Of a stretch of DNA of 6,118 nucleotides, positions 1 through 6,118 are shown piece after piece. Source of the DNA: Gorillibacterium sp. (GTDB lineage: Bacteria; Bacillota; Bacilli; Paenibacillales; NBRC-103111). The position numbers were made by a program, and so were the translations under genes. Numbering within the stretch: position 1 is the first letter of the stretch; each line of letters begins with the position of its first letter. The notes under the pieces were generated by a model. The model was not told the origin of the DNA. It saw only the letters and a program-made list of their open reading frames with translations, and did no database searches. The DNA is taken from NCBI GenBank assembly GCA_023511325.1, contig JAIMBU010000195.1, positions 1-6,118 on the forward strand. The letters are read 5' to 3'.

Positions 1-77
1 GCTATAGATCGCTGCCTGGTTCTATAGCTTCTTCGACTTGGACGGGTATGATAAAAGTCGTCTTGAAACAACCCCAC
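1..77 (-). CDS. N-terminal fragment of probable HtrA/DegP-like membrane-anchored serine protease
   Basis: Only the first 25 codons are present; the gene runs off the left edge. Read on the minus strand from GTG at 77, it gives M-GLFQDDFYHTRPSRRSYR followed by a few basic residues. A strong ribosome binding site (GGGGAGGT, 85-92) lies 7 nt before the GTG, and no alternative start is nearby. A short acidic then Arg-rich cytoplasmic leader of this type precedes the single membrane anchor of the trypsin-like HtrA proteases that follow walJ (yycJ) in many Bacilli, including Paenibacillus. Those proteins then carry a trypsin domain and a PDZ domain outside the membrane and degrade misfolded exported proteins. 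None of the catalytic part is visible, so the assignment rests on the leader sequence and on position. The gene has the same orientation as the wal operon but is separated from it by the small opposite-strand gene at 171-389. Confidence 0.6.
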   Translation of the reverse strand, partial: MGLFQDDFYHTRPSRRSYRTRQRSI

Positions 78-170
78 TGTGATGACCTCCCCAAAATCTT
101 TTCGCTTACTCGGAATCTTTTTCTGTTCCTATGACTATACTAATAAAAATACTAGGAAGGGGACTAACCT
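78..170. promoter_or_regulatory. Divergent intergenic region between the protease gene and the 72-aa gene
   Basis: These 93 bases separate two outward-facing starts, so each gene should have its own promoter here. An AT-rich core at about 131-154 holds TATACT (136-141), a good -10 candidate for the rightward gene. The same stretch reads TATAGT (139-134) on the other strand, so it could serve leftward transcription as well. I could not find a good -35 hexamer at 16-18 nt for either direction. A direct repeat ATACTA occurs at 137-142 and 149-154, 12 bp apart, and might be an operator; it does not match the WalR box (TGTWAH-N5-TGTWAH). The ribosome binding sites are GGGGAGGT at 85-92 (leftward) and AGGAAGGGG at 154-162 (rightward). 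The promoter assignment is an inference from sequence only. Confidence 0.4.
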
Positions 171-389
171 ATGAAAGCATGGGAAACCGTTCAGTCGATG
201 GGCATGCTCGCCGATCTGAAGGAACAGAATTACCGTACCACCCTCTTAGCCTGTGCACTTGCTGAACTCCTCATCGAAAAAAGCATAGCAACCCGTGAGG
301 AGATCACTGAAATAGCAGCTCGTCTCGAAAGGGCAGACTTCATTGAAAGCTTCACAGCGCACGAGCGCAATCTAAGCAATAATGGCTAA
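171..389 (+). CDS. Small conserved-looking hypothetical protein, 72 aa
   Basis: I do not recognise a named family. The gene starts at ATG 171 behind a strong ribosome binding site (AGGAAGGGG, 8 nt spacing) and ends with TAA, so it looks genuinely translated. The product is soluble, with no signal peptide or membrane segment, no cysteine pair beyond a single Cys, and is likely all-helical. A first helix spans about residues 2-19. A second hydrophobic helix follows (about 22-37, TTLLACALAELLIEK), then a turn and an acidic helix with T-R-E-E-I-T-E-I (about 41-54). The 'ALAELLIEK-x-x-x-TREEI' pattern resembles the helical hairpin seen in nitrile hydratase subunits and other small helical proteins, but this is too weak for a function. 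It lies opposite in direction to the wal operon, convergent with walJ (29 nt between the stop codons), and divergent from the protease gene. Read-through from walJ would be antisense to it. Confidence 0.7.
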   Translation: MKAWETVQSMGMLADLKEQNYRTTLLACALAELLIEKSIATREEITEIAARLERADFIESFTAHERNLSNNG

Positions 390-418
390 ACGCACCCATT
401 TCTCACATTAAGCAAACC

Positions 419-1222
419 TTACTCATCTGCTAGTAAATCCCACTCTGTCGGGCGGTCGAAATAGGTGTCTTTCAGCTTCACAGGGAGCTGATCGTAAACA
501 CCGTTCTGCTCTAGAATGTTACTTACCGTAAGTCGCGCTAAATCCGTCATGTTATGATTACGACTGAGGTGCGCCAAATATACCCGTTTTGTTTTACCGC
601 CAAGTAACTCCGTAAGTCCCTCTCCTGTAGCGTCATTGGACAAATGTCCAAGGTCGCTAAGAATTCTGCGCTTAATATTCCAAGGATAGCTGCCAACACG
701 CAGCATCTCGACATCATGGTTCGACTCCAGAACCATCGCATCTGCATCCTGAAGCTTCTCCTTCACCTTGCTGCTGAGATAGCCGAGATCAGTCGCCACG
801 CTCAGCTTTTCTTCCCCATCATAAAAGTTGTAGGCCACCGGTTCGGCAGCATCATGGGAAATACCAAAAGATTCGACCTTCAGCGAGCCGAAGTCTAGAC
901 TAGAGCCCGTGTCCATGATCCGTTTGTTCTCGTCGGTTATTGCTCCAATTTGTTTATCAAGCTGCAGCCAAGTCTTCTCGTTAGCGTAGATCGGCAGGTT
1001 ATGTTTGCGGGAAAGTGGCCCGAGTCCCTTTATATGGTCGGAATGCTCATGTGTTACGAGAATAGCATCCAAGTCCGCAAAGTTCATTCCCTGCTCTTCC
1101 ATTAATTGCTCTAGTCTTTTGCAGCTAAACCCAGCGTCAATTAGTATTGTTGCCTCATCGCTAGCTACCACCGTTGCGTTCCCAGTGGAGCCGCTACTCA
1201 GTATGGTAAACCGCAATCCCAT
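419..1222 (-). CDS. walJ: WalJ (YycJ/VicX), metallo-beta-lactamase-fold hydrolase
   Basis: Last gene of the wal operon, 267 aa, the usual length for the family. It has the metallo-beta-lactamase fold: an N-terminal strand and loop 'SSGSTGNAT' (about residues 9-17), then the metal-binding motif T-H-E-H-S-D-H with His58, His60, Asp62 and His63. Further candidate ligands are His123 (ISHD), Asp145 (ATDLG) and His218 (LAHLS); the LGHLSN segment around His193 is also typical of the family. No signal peptide is present, so it is cytosolic. Family members in Bacillus have been linked to 5'-3' exonuclease activity and a mutator phenotype, and in streptococci (VicX) to cell-wall and competence phenotypes; the cellular role here is inferred. 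It starts at ATG 1222 with GGAG (1231-1234) 8 nt upstream, 18 nt after the yycI stop codon, which indicates co-transcription. No terminator hairpin is evident after its stop codon. Confidence 0.95.
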   Translation of the reverse strand: MGLRFTILSSGSTGNATVVASDEATILIDAGFSCKRLEQLMEEQGMNFADLDAILVTHEHSDHIKGLGPLSRKHNLPIYANEKTWLQLDKQIGAITDENKRIMDTGSSLDFGSLKVESFGISHDAAEPVAYNFYDGEEKLSVATDLGYLSSKVKEKLQDADAMVLESNHDVEMLRVGSYPWNIKRRILSDLGHLSNDATGEGLTELLGGKTKRVYLAHLSRNHNMTDLARLTVSNILEQNGVYDQLPVKLKDTYFDRPTEWDLLADE

Positions 1223-1240
1223 CTTGTAAGCTCCTTTTAT

Positions 1241-1993
1241 CTATTGCTCCTTCTCCGCCGGTTTTTGCACCGCACCATCGAAGGCTTGAACGTAATAGAT
1301 GTCCCCGCTCTCAAGGACAATTCTCCAGTTAGGCAACATATACAGAGATTCCGAATTAAAGGTGTGGCCGTAATAGCCAAGCCTAATGTCCGTCACAACC
1401 GAATGACTTGGTAAACTGCTTTCTACCAAGCTGCTAAGCGCCGTGTAGGCTGATATGACTTCCTGCGGCGGCGCATTCACGTTCGATGCATCTACTCCTA
1501 ATTGTACTTCAAAATAAGCTTGTTTGTAACCCGTTATTTTGCCGTCTTTCTCATAGAGCTGGAGCTCAACGTCAAACATTGGCAGTTTTTCATGCATCTG
1601 ATGCAGTACCATAAGCTCACCCTTACGGCTGAGTACAGGGTCAACGCTGTAAGCTGCGGCATTAATCACCCCTGCCTTTTTCAGGGCCTTAATCGAAGGC
1701 CTGTTGCGCAGTAAGCCCGAAGCATTAACTGGTTCTGTTGTTAGCTGAACCTCCTGATGATTAATTTTCTGCGTATAATTAACAGGCACTAGCTTTGGTG
1801 TATCGTTGGGTACCTTCTTGGCTGCTATCCGAATATCACGACTCTCCAGCAGCTTAATGGTTTCCTCCTTAATGACCGCAGCATCCGCAGCAGTTGTCCG
1901 TTCCAGACGATTATTAAATAATTGGTAACCCAACAAAATATTTAGCAGTAAAAAGGATATGATCAGCACCAGCTTAGCGCGTCCCCAATCCAT
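1241..1993 (-). CDS. yycI: YycI, membrane-anchored regulator of WalK
   Basis: 250 aa from the start chosen here. It is a single-pass membrane protein: residues 1-7 (MDWGRAK) are cytoplasmic, about 8-25 (LVLIISFLLLNILLGYQL) form the membrane anchor, and the rest is extracytoplasmic. The MDW-x-RAK opening followed at once by the anchor is characteristic of YycI. The extracytoplasmic part is about 220 aa and ends in a YycI/YycH-type fold (from about 'NWRIVLESGDIYYVQAFDG'). In Bacillus subtilis YycI pairs with YycH and contacts WalK through the membrane helices to restrain it; in Staphylococcus aureus the pair activates it, so the sign here is unknown. A longer reading frame begins at ATG 2011, overlapping the yycH stop codon, but has no Shine-Dalgarno sequence. 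ATG 1993 has GGTGGAG (1999-2005) 5 to 7 nt upstream and gives the family N-terminus. Confidence 0.93.
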   Translation of the reverse strand: MDWGRAKLVLIISFLLLNILLGYQLFNNRLERTTAADAAVIKEETIKLLESRDIRIAAKKVPNDTPKLVPVNYTQKINHQEVQLTTEPVNASGLLRNRPSIKALKKAGVINAAAYSVDPVLSRKGELMVLHQMHEKLPMFDVELQLYEKDGKITGYKQAYFEVQLGVDASNVNAPPQEVISAYTALSSLVESSLPSHSVVTDIRLGYYGHTFNSESLYMLPNWRIVLESGDIYYVQAFDGAVQKPAEKEQ

Positions 1994-2010
1994 TATGGCT
2001 CCACCACCCA
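1994..2010 (-). promoter_or_regulatory. yycI ribosome binding site that decides the start
   Basis: This short gap between the yycH stop codon and ATG 1993 contains GGTGGTGGAG, a purine-rich site at proper spacing from ATG 1993. The upstream ATG at 2011 is preceded by GATTTCTTGTA, with no Shine-Dalgarno match. That favours the shorter YycI and a 17-nt intergenic gap rather than an overlapping start. Confidence 0.75.
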
Positions 2011-3303
2011 TTACAAGAAATCATTCGTACCATCTTCAAGCTCTACTGCCCATCTGGGAACCAAATCCACACTTTTATCTGTAGCCACAACCTGATAAGC
2101 CGGGAATACATCAACAATCTTGCCTGAATGTTCACTTTTCTGAAGCAGCTTACGCAACTCTGCCCCGCCTGGTAGTTGAGCTATCGTTTTCTTTAATGGG
2201 GTACCATCGAGCTTGTTCAAAGAACGCTCATAGCTGGAGACGATGCCCTGCTGCAGTTCCAGATTGATCGCTCCCATATCCTCTTCGGTACTGCCAAATA
2301 GCGGCAAGTTATCGATGTATTGTCTAAATTGTAGCCGTTGCGGCTTGGCGTCGACACTTTGCACGATCTTATTGAGCAGGAAGGTACCATTCCAACCACC
2401 ATGCTGATTAACAAATTGCGTAGCTGATTCAATAATGGCGACTCCGCTCACCTTACTGACCGCCGGAGCCGCCAATGAATCGGTATAGATCATCCATTGC
2501 CGATCATTCTGCAGTTGCAAGCCTCGCTTGGCATCTGTATAGATTTGCGAGCCGTCTTTTTCCTGAAGATTCTTGACAATATTCGGATCTACAAAAAGAC
2601 TTCGCTTCAGCTCATCTGCCGTAAATTGGGTATAGGTATACTTGTAACGAACAACCGGGATAGGCTCATCCGGTAAGTAATAACCTAAATACTGCGGTGA
2701 ATACCGTGTGAGGTATTGACCAAAGGCTACATTCTTCTGGACCTCGTTGATGTCCATATCCGTCTGAGCTGCATAAACCGTACCCTCGTCCTCGGTAAAA
2801 AAGTAAGCCTCTGGTTCACCTGTCGTGTTGGCATAGATCAGAATCCGCTTGATATTTAATGGACTGTCAATACCGTCACTCTTTATTTCCAGCACCCTTT
2901 GCAAGGCTGTAAGTGGCAATCCTTCGTTAAACACCATTTCGATGCCTGGATTGTTGTTGCGAATGCTATTCCAGTTGCGATCAATTAGGTTGGATACACT
3001 CAGCTTGCGTAAGTCCTCAAAACGCCGCTTCTGGAGAAAGTCACGGAAGATCATTTTATAGAACTGCTGCTGAGAGGAGAAAGGCATAAGCACCGTATGG
3101 TCGCTTCCTCCCAAATGAAGAATAAGCTGATGGGGAATCAAGAGGTCAGCAAGCTCAGTTTGGGTCCCTCTAAGTTCTGAGGGAACATATGTGGTTGGCG
3201 TAAGCAAATCCAGCTTGGGGCTGCCATAGGCGAGAATATAGCTCTGCACCAGACTGCCCACAACAAGAATGGCAAGAACAGCGCTCTTTATTTTCTCTTT
3301 CAC
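2011..3303 (-). CDS. yycH: YycH, membrane-anchored regulator of WalK
   Basis: 430 aa, normal for YycH. It has a short basic leader (MKEKIK), one membrane helix at about residues 7-26 (SAVLAILVVGSLVQSYILAY), then a large extracytoplasmic region. There is no predicted enzymatic motif, consistent with a structural or regulatory partner. With YycI it forms a complex that touches the WalK membrane helices and adjusts kinase activity; this is known in Bacillus and Staphylococcus and inferred here. It starts at GTG 3303, which overlaps the walK stop codon as GTGA (4-nt overlap), behind GAGGTG (3311-3316, 7 nt spacing). The overlap means that ribosomes ending walK can restart on yycH, tying regulator output to kinase output. 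The protein ends at TAA 2011-2013. Assignment rests on operon position, topology and overall character, and is strong. Confidence 0.93.
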   Translation of the reverse strand: MKEKIKSAVLAILVVGSLVQSYILAYGSPKLDLLTPTTYVPSELRGTQTELADLLIPHQLILHLGGSDHTVLMPFSSQQQFYKMIFRDFLQKRRFEDLRKLSVSNLIDRNWNSIRNNNPGIEMVFNEGLPLTALQRVLEIKSDGIDSPLNIKRILIYANTTGEPEAYFFTEDEGTVYAAQTDMDINEVQKNVAFGQYLTRYSPQYLGYYLPDEPIPVVRYKYTYTQFTADELKRSLFVDPNIVKNLQEKDGSQIYTDAKRGLQLQNDRQWMIYTDSLAAPAVSKVSGVAIIESATQFVNQHGGWNGTFLLNKIVQSVDAKPQRLQFRQYIDNLPLFGSTEEDMGAINLELQQGIVSSYERSLNKLDGTPLKKTIAQLPGGAELRKLLQKSEHSGKIVDVFPAYQVVATDKSVDLVPRWAVELEDGTNDFL

Positions 3304-5138
3304 GCCGTTTCACCTCTTTCTCCGTAGGGCAACGTAAAGCTGATTTTCGTACCTTGGTTATATTCAGATTCAAGCTCAATCGTTCCACCATGGGCTTTTA
3401 CAATTTCCCGGGCAATAGCAAGACCAAGACCTGTTCCACCCATGCTGCGCGAACGTCCCTTTTCCACCCGATAGAATCGTTCAAAGATATGATCCATATC
3501 TCGTTTAGGTATGCCCATTCCATTATCCTCAATGGAGATTTCAATAAATCGTTGATCAATATCCCGTGTTGATATGGTGATCTTACCCTTTTCAGGAGTG
3601 TATTTAACAGCATTAGACAATAAATTGTCCAATACCTGATCAATCTTGTCTCGATCGATCAGCACTTTTCCCGTATTCTCCGACGCCAGTGTAATCGAGA
3701 TATCCTTTTGTTTAAATTGAAAAGCAAAGCGGTCGGCAACCTCCTCGAGCATTTCCGGAATTGCCGTCCATTCTTTTTTAATATGGGCTTGCTTGGAATC
3801 AAGCTTGGATAGGTGCAGGAGATCGGTAACTAGCCTAATCATCCGCTCTGTTTCATTGCGTGTCACACCGATAAACCGTTTGGCAAGCTCTGGTTCCTCC
3901 AACGCTCCATCCTCGAGTGCCTCCAAATAGCTCTTCATCGTGGTAAGTGGCGTTCGCAGCTCATGCGAGACATTGGCAACAAATTCCCGACGTGCCTGCT
4001 CCAGCTCAACCTGCTCCGTTACATCCTGGAGGACAATAATCGTTCCCGTTGTGCCGATTTCCCGGCGATGAATTGGGGTTAACGTCACATGAACCTGACG
4101 TGGTTCGCGATCAGGGTGGATCAGCTCTAGCAACGTATGGCTTTCTTCATCTCGCGCCGGACCATCATATAACTCCTTGGGCAGCCCAAGAAAACGACTG
4201 ACTAACTCGCCCTCAGCAACATCAAAGCTGGTTTCAAGCATCTTCGCTGCCCGCTGATTGATTAGAATAATCTTTCCTAGCTCATCTGTTGCCAGGACAC
4301 CATCATTCATGTTGCTGAGAATGGAGGCGAGTTTCTCCTTCTCCTCCTCGTTTAAGGAAAGCGCCTCTCTCAGCCGCTCTGTCATGTGGTTGAAGGCTTT
4401 ACCCAGCTGACCGATCTCATCCTCTCCGTGAATGCGGACGCGCTGTAAGAAGCGCCCCTCCGCCACCGAGGTAACTTGACGAGTAATCTCTTTGATCGGA
4501 CTCGTTATGGTATGTGCAAGGATAATGCCTAGCAATGCGGTAAGTGCCAGTGCAATCAGTGTGCCCGAAAAAAAGATCCCGTTGATGCGACGAATGGTGG
4601 CGTAAGTTTCCTTCATTGATTTCTTAATATATATAGCACCGAGTACCTTGCCATCCTTGACGACTGGCGTCGCTAACACCATGATTCGGTTACCCAAATC
4701 ATCAACCAAGGTTTGTTCGTTATCCTTAATATTCTGCAAGGCACGGTTGACGAGAATATTGTTAAATTTATGTCCAAGCACTGAAGCTGCATTCTGCTCC
4801 GTCGTGCTCACCACATTGCCTTCAGCATCGACAATTTGCAGGGTATCCGCACTCGAGAATTTGGCGATGTCCTTTAGATCATCATAAGCCTGTTGATTAA
4901 CAGGGGAGGCTTGCGGCTCGCTGGCCGCTACGCGAGCCCCTTCGGGAAGTTTCTCTGCAGCAAAGGTAGCGAGCAGGGATGCCTCGTATTCTAATGAACT
5001 GGTGAAACTTTTGAGTGATGAGCTCTCCATTACCTGCATAAAATATACGCCAATTAGTTGCATCGCAAAGAGAATCATCAGGACATAGATAATGATCAGC
5101 TTCATCTGTATCGTGCGAAAAAAACGAACAACCTTCAT
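3300..5138 (-). CDS. walK: WalK (YycG/VicK), sensor histidine kinase of the WalRK system
   Basis: 612 aa, full length and intact. Order of parts: first membrane helix about residues 13-35; extracytoplasmic sensor region about 36-184 (PAS/Cache-like, with 'TLQIVDAEGNVVSTT' and 'GKVLGAIYIKKS' strands); second membrane helix about 188-210; HAMP about 211-263; cytoplasmic PAS about 268-375 ('GVLATDELGKIILINQRA'); HisKA dimerisation domain with the phospho-acceptor His392 in NVSHELRTPLTT; and an ATPase domain. ATP-binding boxes are N box (Asn509, DNLLSNAVKYTP), G1 (Asp538-x-Gly540, DNGMGIP), F box (FERFYRV, about 552-558) and G2 (GGTGLGLAIA, about 567-576). Extracytoplasmic loop, HAMP and PAS together mark the Bacillus-type WalK; streptococcal VicK lacks the large loop. 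It phosphorylates WalR to control cell-wall hydrolase genes. ATG 5138 follows the walR stop codon directly (TAA-ATG) with GGAGG at 5146-5150. Confidence 0.98.
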   Translation of the reverse strand: MKVVRFFRTIQMKLIIIYVLMILFAMQLIGVYFMQVMESSSLKSFTSSLEYEASLLATFAAEKLPEGARVAASEPQASPVNQQAYDDLKDIAKFSSADTLQIVDAEGNVVSTTEQNAASVLGHKFNNILVNRALQNIKDNEQTLVDDLGNRIMVLATPVVKDGKVLGAIYIKKSMKETYATIRRINGIFFSGTLIALALTALLGIILAHTITSPIKEITRQVTSVAEGRFLQRVRIHGEDEIGQLGKAFNHMTERLREALSLNEEEKEKLASILSNMNDGVLATDELGKIILINQRAAKMLETSFDVAEGELVSRFLGLPKELYDGPARDEESHTLLELIHPDREPRQVHVTLTPIHRREIGTTGTIIVLQDVTEQVELEQARREFVANVSHELRTPLTTMKSYLEALEDGALEEPELAKRFIGVTRNETERMIRLVTDLLHLSKLDSKQAHIKKEWTAIPEMLEEVADRFAFQFKQKDISITLASENTGKVLIDRDKIDQVLDNLLSNAVKYTPEKGKITISTRDIDQRFIEISIEDNGMGIPKRDMDHIFERFYRVEKGRSRSMGGTGLGLAIAREIVKAHGGTIELESEYNQGTKISFTLPYGERGETA

Positions 5139-5858
5139 TTAGAAGCCTCCAAGTGCCGGATTGCGCAGCATATAACCAAGGCCCCTCCGCGTGGTGATGT
5201 AGGCCGGTTGGCTCGGATCATCCTCGATCTTCTCGCGCAATCTGCGAATGGTAACATCAACGGTACGAACATCTCCGAAATAATCATAACCCCAAACAGC
5301 CTGGAGCAGATGCTCCCGCGTCATGACGCGCCCGGCATTCTTGGCCATATAGTGCAGCAGCTCAAATTCTCGGTGAGTCAGATCAAGTGCTACGCCTTCT
5401 TTATAAACAATATAAGTATCACTATCGATCAGTAGCTTGTGAATGCGCAGCCCTTGTGGTGCAGTAGCTTGCTCAGTTCGTAGCTGTTGATTCTGTCTAC
5501 GCAGATGGGCCTTCACTCGCGCCAGCAGTTCACGGGTACTAAAGGGTTTGGTGACGTAATCATCTGCCCCCATTTCTAGCCCTAGCACCTTATCGATCTC
5601 GGAGTCCTTTGCTGTCAGCATAATGATCGGTGTATTAAGCTTGGCACGAATCTCACGACAAGCATCCATCCCATCCTTCAAAGGTAACATTAAATCAAGT
5701 AATATCAAGTCTGGCTCAAGCTCAAAAGCAAGCTCCACTGCCCTCTCCCCATCGTAGGCACAGACGACTTCATAGCCTTCCTTTTCTAAATTAAACTTTA
5801 TAATATCTGCAATTGGCTGTTCATCATCCACAACCAGAATTCGCGCTTTCTTGGTCAT
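5139..5858 (-). CDS. walR: WalR (YycF/VicR), OmpR-family response regulator
   Basis: 239 aa. The receiver domain occupies about residues 6-120: acidic pair Asp11/Asp12, phospho-acceptor Asp55 (LILLDLMLP), switch Thr82 and Lys104 (YVTKPF). A linker at about 121-135 follows, then the OmpR/PhoB winged-helix DNA-binding domain at about 136-233, with the recognition helix near [15 protein letters not shown] (198-212) and the wing at [11 protein letters not shown]. Thr103 in DDYVTKPFS is equivalent to the Thr101 that PrkC/Stk1-type kinases modify in Bacillus and Staphylococcus. Active WalR binds TGTWAH-N5-TGTWAH boxes at hydrolase genes. The start at ATG 5858 has GGGAAGGG (5865-5872) 6 nt upstream. 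The opening [13 protein letters not shown] is longer than the MxGKILVVDDE I would expect in Paenibacillus. Its first codons (ACC AAG AAA GCG CGA) look GC-richer than those that follow, so the extreme N-terminus may not be native (see findings). Confidence 0.95.
   Translation of the reverse strand: MTKKARILVVDDEQPIADIIKFNLEKEGYEVVCAYDGERAVELAFELEPDLILLDLMLPLKDGMDACREIRAKLNTPIIMLTAKDSEIDKVLGLEMGADDYVTKPFSTRELLARVKAHLRRQNQQLRTEQATAPQGLRIHKLLIDSDTYIVYKEGVALDLTHREFELLHYMAKNAGRVMTREHLLQAVWGYDYFGDVRTVDVTIRRLREKIEDDPSQPAYITTRRGLGYMLRNPALGGF
5146..5150 (-). promoter_or_regulatory. walK ribosome binding site inside the last codons of walR
   Basis: GGAGG here is a near-ideal Shine-Dalgarno 7 nt before the walK ATG at 5138. 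The same bases are part of the codons for Gly237-Gly238 of WalR (…Gly-Gly-Phe-stop), and the walR stop codon abuts the walK start (TAA-ATG). This couples kinase translation to regulator translation. Confidence 0.8.
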
Positions 5859-5951
5859 TGGATTCCCTTCCCGCGGTTTGGAGCAGACAGGCCGACAGGT
5901 GCGGATCCTTCGCCGGAATCGCCTCCTGCCGAAGATTGCCTTTCACAGCGC
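5859..5951. other. Intergenic stretch before walR, GC-rich and probably not native
   Basis: 93 nt between the stop codon of the receiver fragment and the walR start. By eye it is markedly GC-rich (60-65% in 5861-5940) compared with the wal genes. It contains the GGGAAGGG ribosome binding site for walR at 5865-5872 but no recognisable sigma-A -35/-10 pair and no U-tailed terminator. The walR promoter normally found upstream of this gene is therefore not evident in this window. A small imperfect inverted repeat (CTTCGGC / GGCGAAG) is present but too weak to call. Confidence 0.5.
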
Positions 5952-6118
5952 TTATTTCTTGAGGTAATTCTGGATTCGTGCCAGCAACTCCGTCGGCTTG
6001 ACCGGCTTGTCCAGGTACTCGTCCGCCTTGATCCAGTCCCGATCCTCCTCACTCTGCAGCCCGAAGCGGAAGCCCGTCTCCCGAGTGACCGCCGTGAGCA
6101 TGATGATCGGGATATCCT
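5952..6118 (-). CDS. C-terminal fragment of a single-domain or terminal receiver (response regulator)
   Basis: 54 codons plus a stop codon (TAA at 5954-5952); the 5' part lies beyond the right edge. The translation shows the second half of a CheY-like receiver: strand 4 with the switch Thr (IPIIMLTAV), strand 5 with the conserved Lys in YLDKPVKP, and the last helix ELLARIQNYLKK, ending with nothing behind it. It thus has no output domain after the receiver. Thr and Lys are 29 residues apart, against 22 in the WalR receiver, because of an insertion with Trp and acidic residues (FGLQSEEDRDWIKADEY). Receivers of this long form are more usual, in my recollection, in anaerobic proteobacteria and related groups than in Paenibacillus; this is an impression, not a search result. 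GC content, codon use and the absence of purA suggest that it does not belong beside walR. Confidence 0.8.
   Translation of the reverse strand, partial: DIPIIMLTAVTRETGFRFGLQSEEDRDWIKADEYLDKPVKPTELLARIQNYLKK

Noticed and set aside
390..418. Possible bidirectional terminator between the converging 72-aa gene and walJ
   Set aside because: The 29 nt contain no stable inverted repeat or T-run that I can find.
644..898. 84-codon plus-strand open frame inside walJ, and similar short frames within yycI, yycH and walK
   Set aside because: These are complementary-strand shadows of well-supported genes with no independent start signals or recognisable motifs.
5058..5435. 125-codon open frame on the plus strand across the walK-walR junction
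   Set aside because: It is antisense to two strongly supported genes, has no family-like features or convincing ribosome binding site, and is explained by the codon structure of walR and walK.
5905..5935. Imperfect inverted repeat CTTCGGC / GGCGAAG upstream of walR as a terminator or riboregulator
   Set aside because: It has one mismatch in a 7-bp stem with a long loop and no T-run, so it is within chance expectation for GC-rich sequence.
5828..5947. Roughly 40-codon frame starting at a GTG just after the receiver stop codon and running into the start of walR
   Set aside because: It has no ribosome binding site before the GTG, resembles nothing I know, and ends within walR in the wrong frame.
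5855..6052. 65-codon minus-strand open frame overlapping the receiver fragment and the gap before walR
   Set aside because: Its translation is Arg/Ser-rich low-complexity text in a shifted frame of the receiver gene, typical of GC-rich shadow frames; the receiver frame carries real conserved motifs.

Overview
The window carries the WalRK (YycFG) cell-wall regulon operon of a low-to-mid GC Firmicute, most likely Paenibacillus or a close relative. The evidence is the gene order, the WalK N-terminus (MKVVRFFRTIQMKLIIIYVL), the character of YycH and YycI, and strong purine-rich ribosome binding sites. The operon reads right to left on the minus strand: walR, walK, yycH, yycI, then walJ (yycJ). 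The five genes are packed with junctions from a 4-nt overlap to an 18-nt gap, so they are almost certainly one translationally coupled transcript. WalR/WalK is the two-component system that controls peptidoglycan hydrolase expression. YycH and YycI are single-pass membrane partners that tune WalK, and WalJ is a metallo-beta-lactamase-fold nuclease-like protein.

Left end: after walJ, a 72-codon gene of unknown function lies on the plus strand, convergent with the operon. Beyond it is a divergent intergenic region, and then the first 25 codons of a minus-strand gene starting at GTG (position 77). That fragment looks like the N-terminus of the membrane-anchored HtrA-type serine protease that usually closes this operon in Bacilli. 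The small plus-strand gene therefore interrupts an otherwise co-directional walJ-htrA order.

Right end: upstream of walR the usual neighbour in Bacilli would be purA. Here there is instead the C-terminal part of a receiver-domain protein (5952-6118, minus) followed by a 93-nt gap. By hand count this stretch is about 59% GC, against about 43% in the sampled part of walR (5701-5820). Its codon use and receiver architecture are unlike the wal genes. The change seems to fall at or just inside the start of walR, where any two response regulators share the ILVVDDE motif. An assembly or cloning chimera is the simplest explanation, and lateral acquisition is the alternative.

I found no CRISPR array, insertion sequence, tRNA or rRNA, and no convincing rho-independent terminator. 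I see no convincing new biological system: the wal operon is a known one, and the points worth checking are the right-hand junction and the small gene between walJ and the protease.
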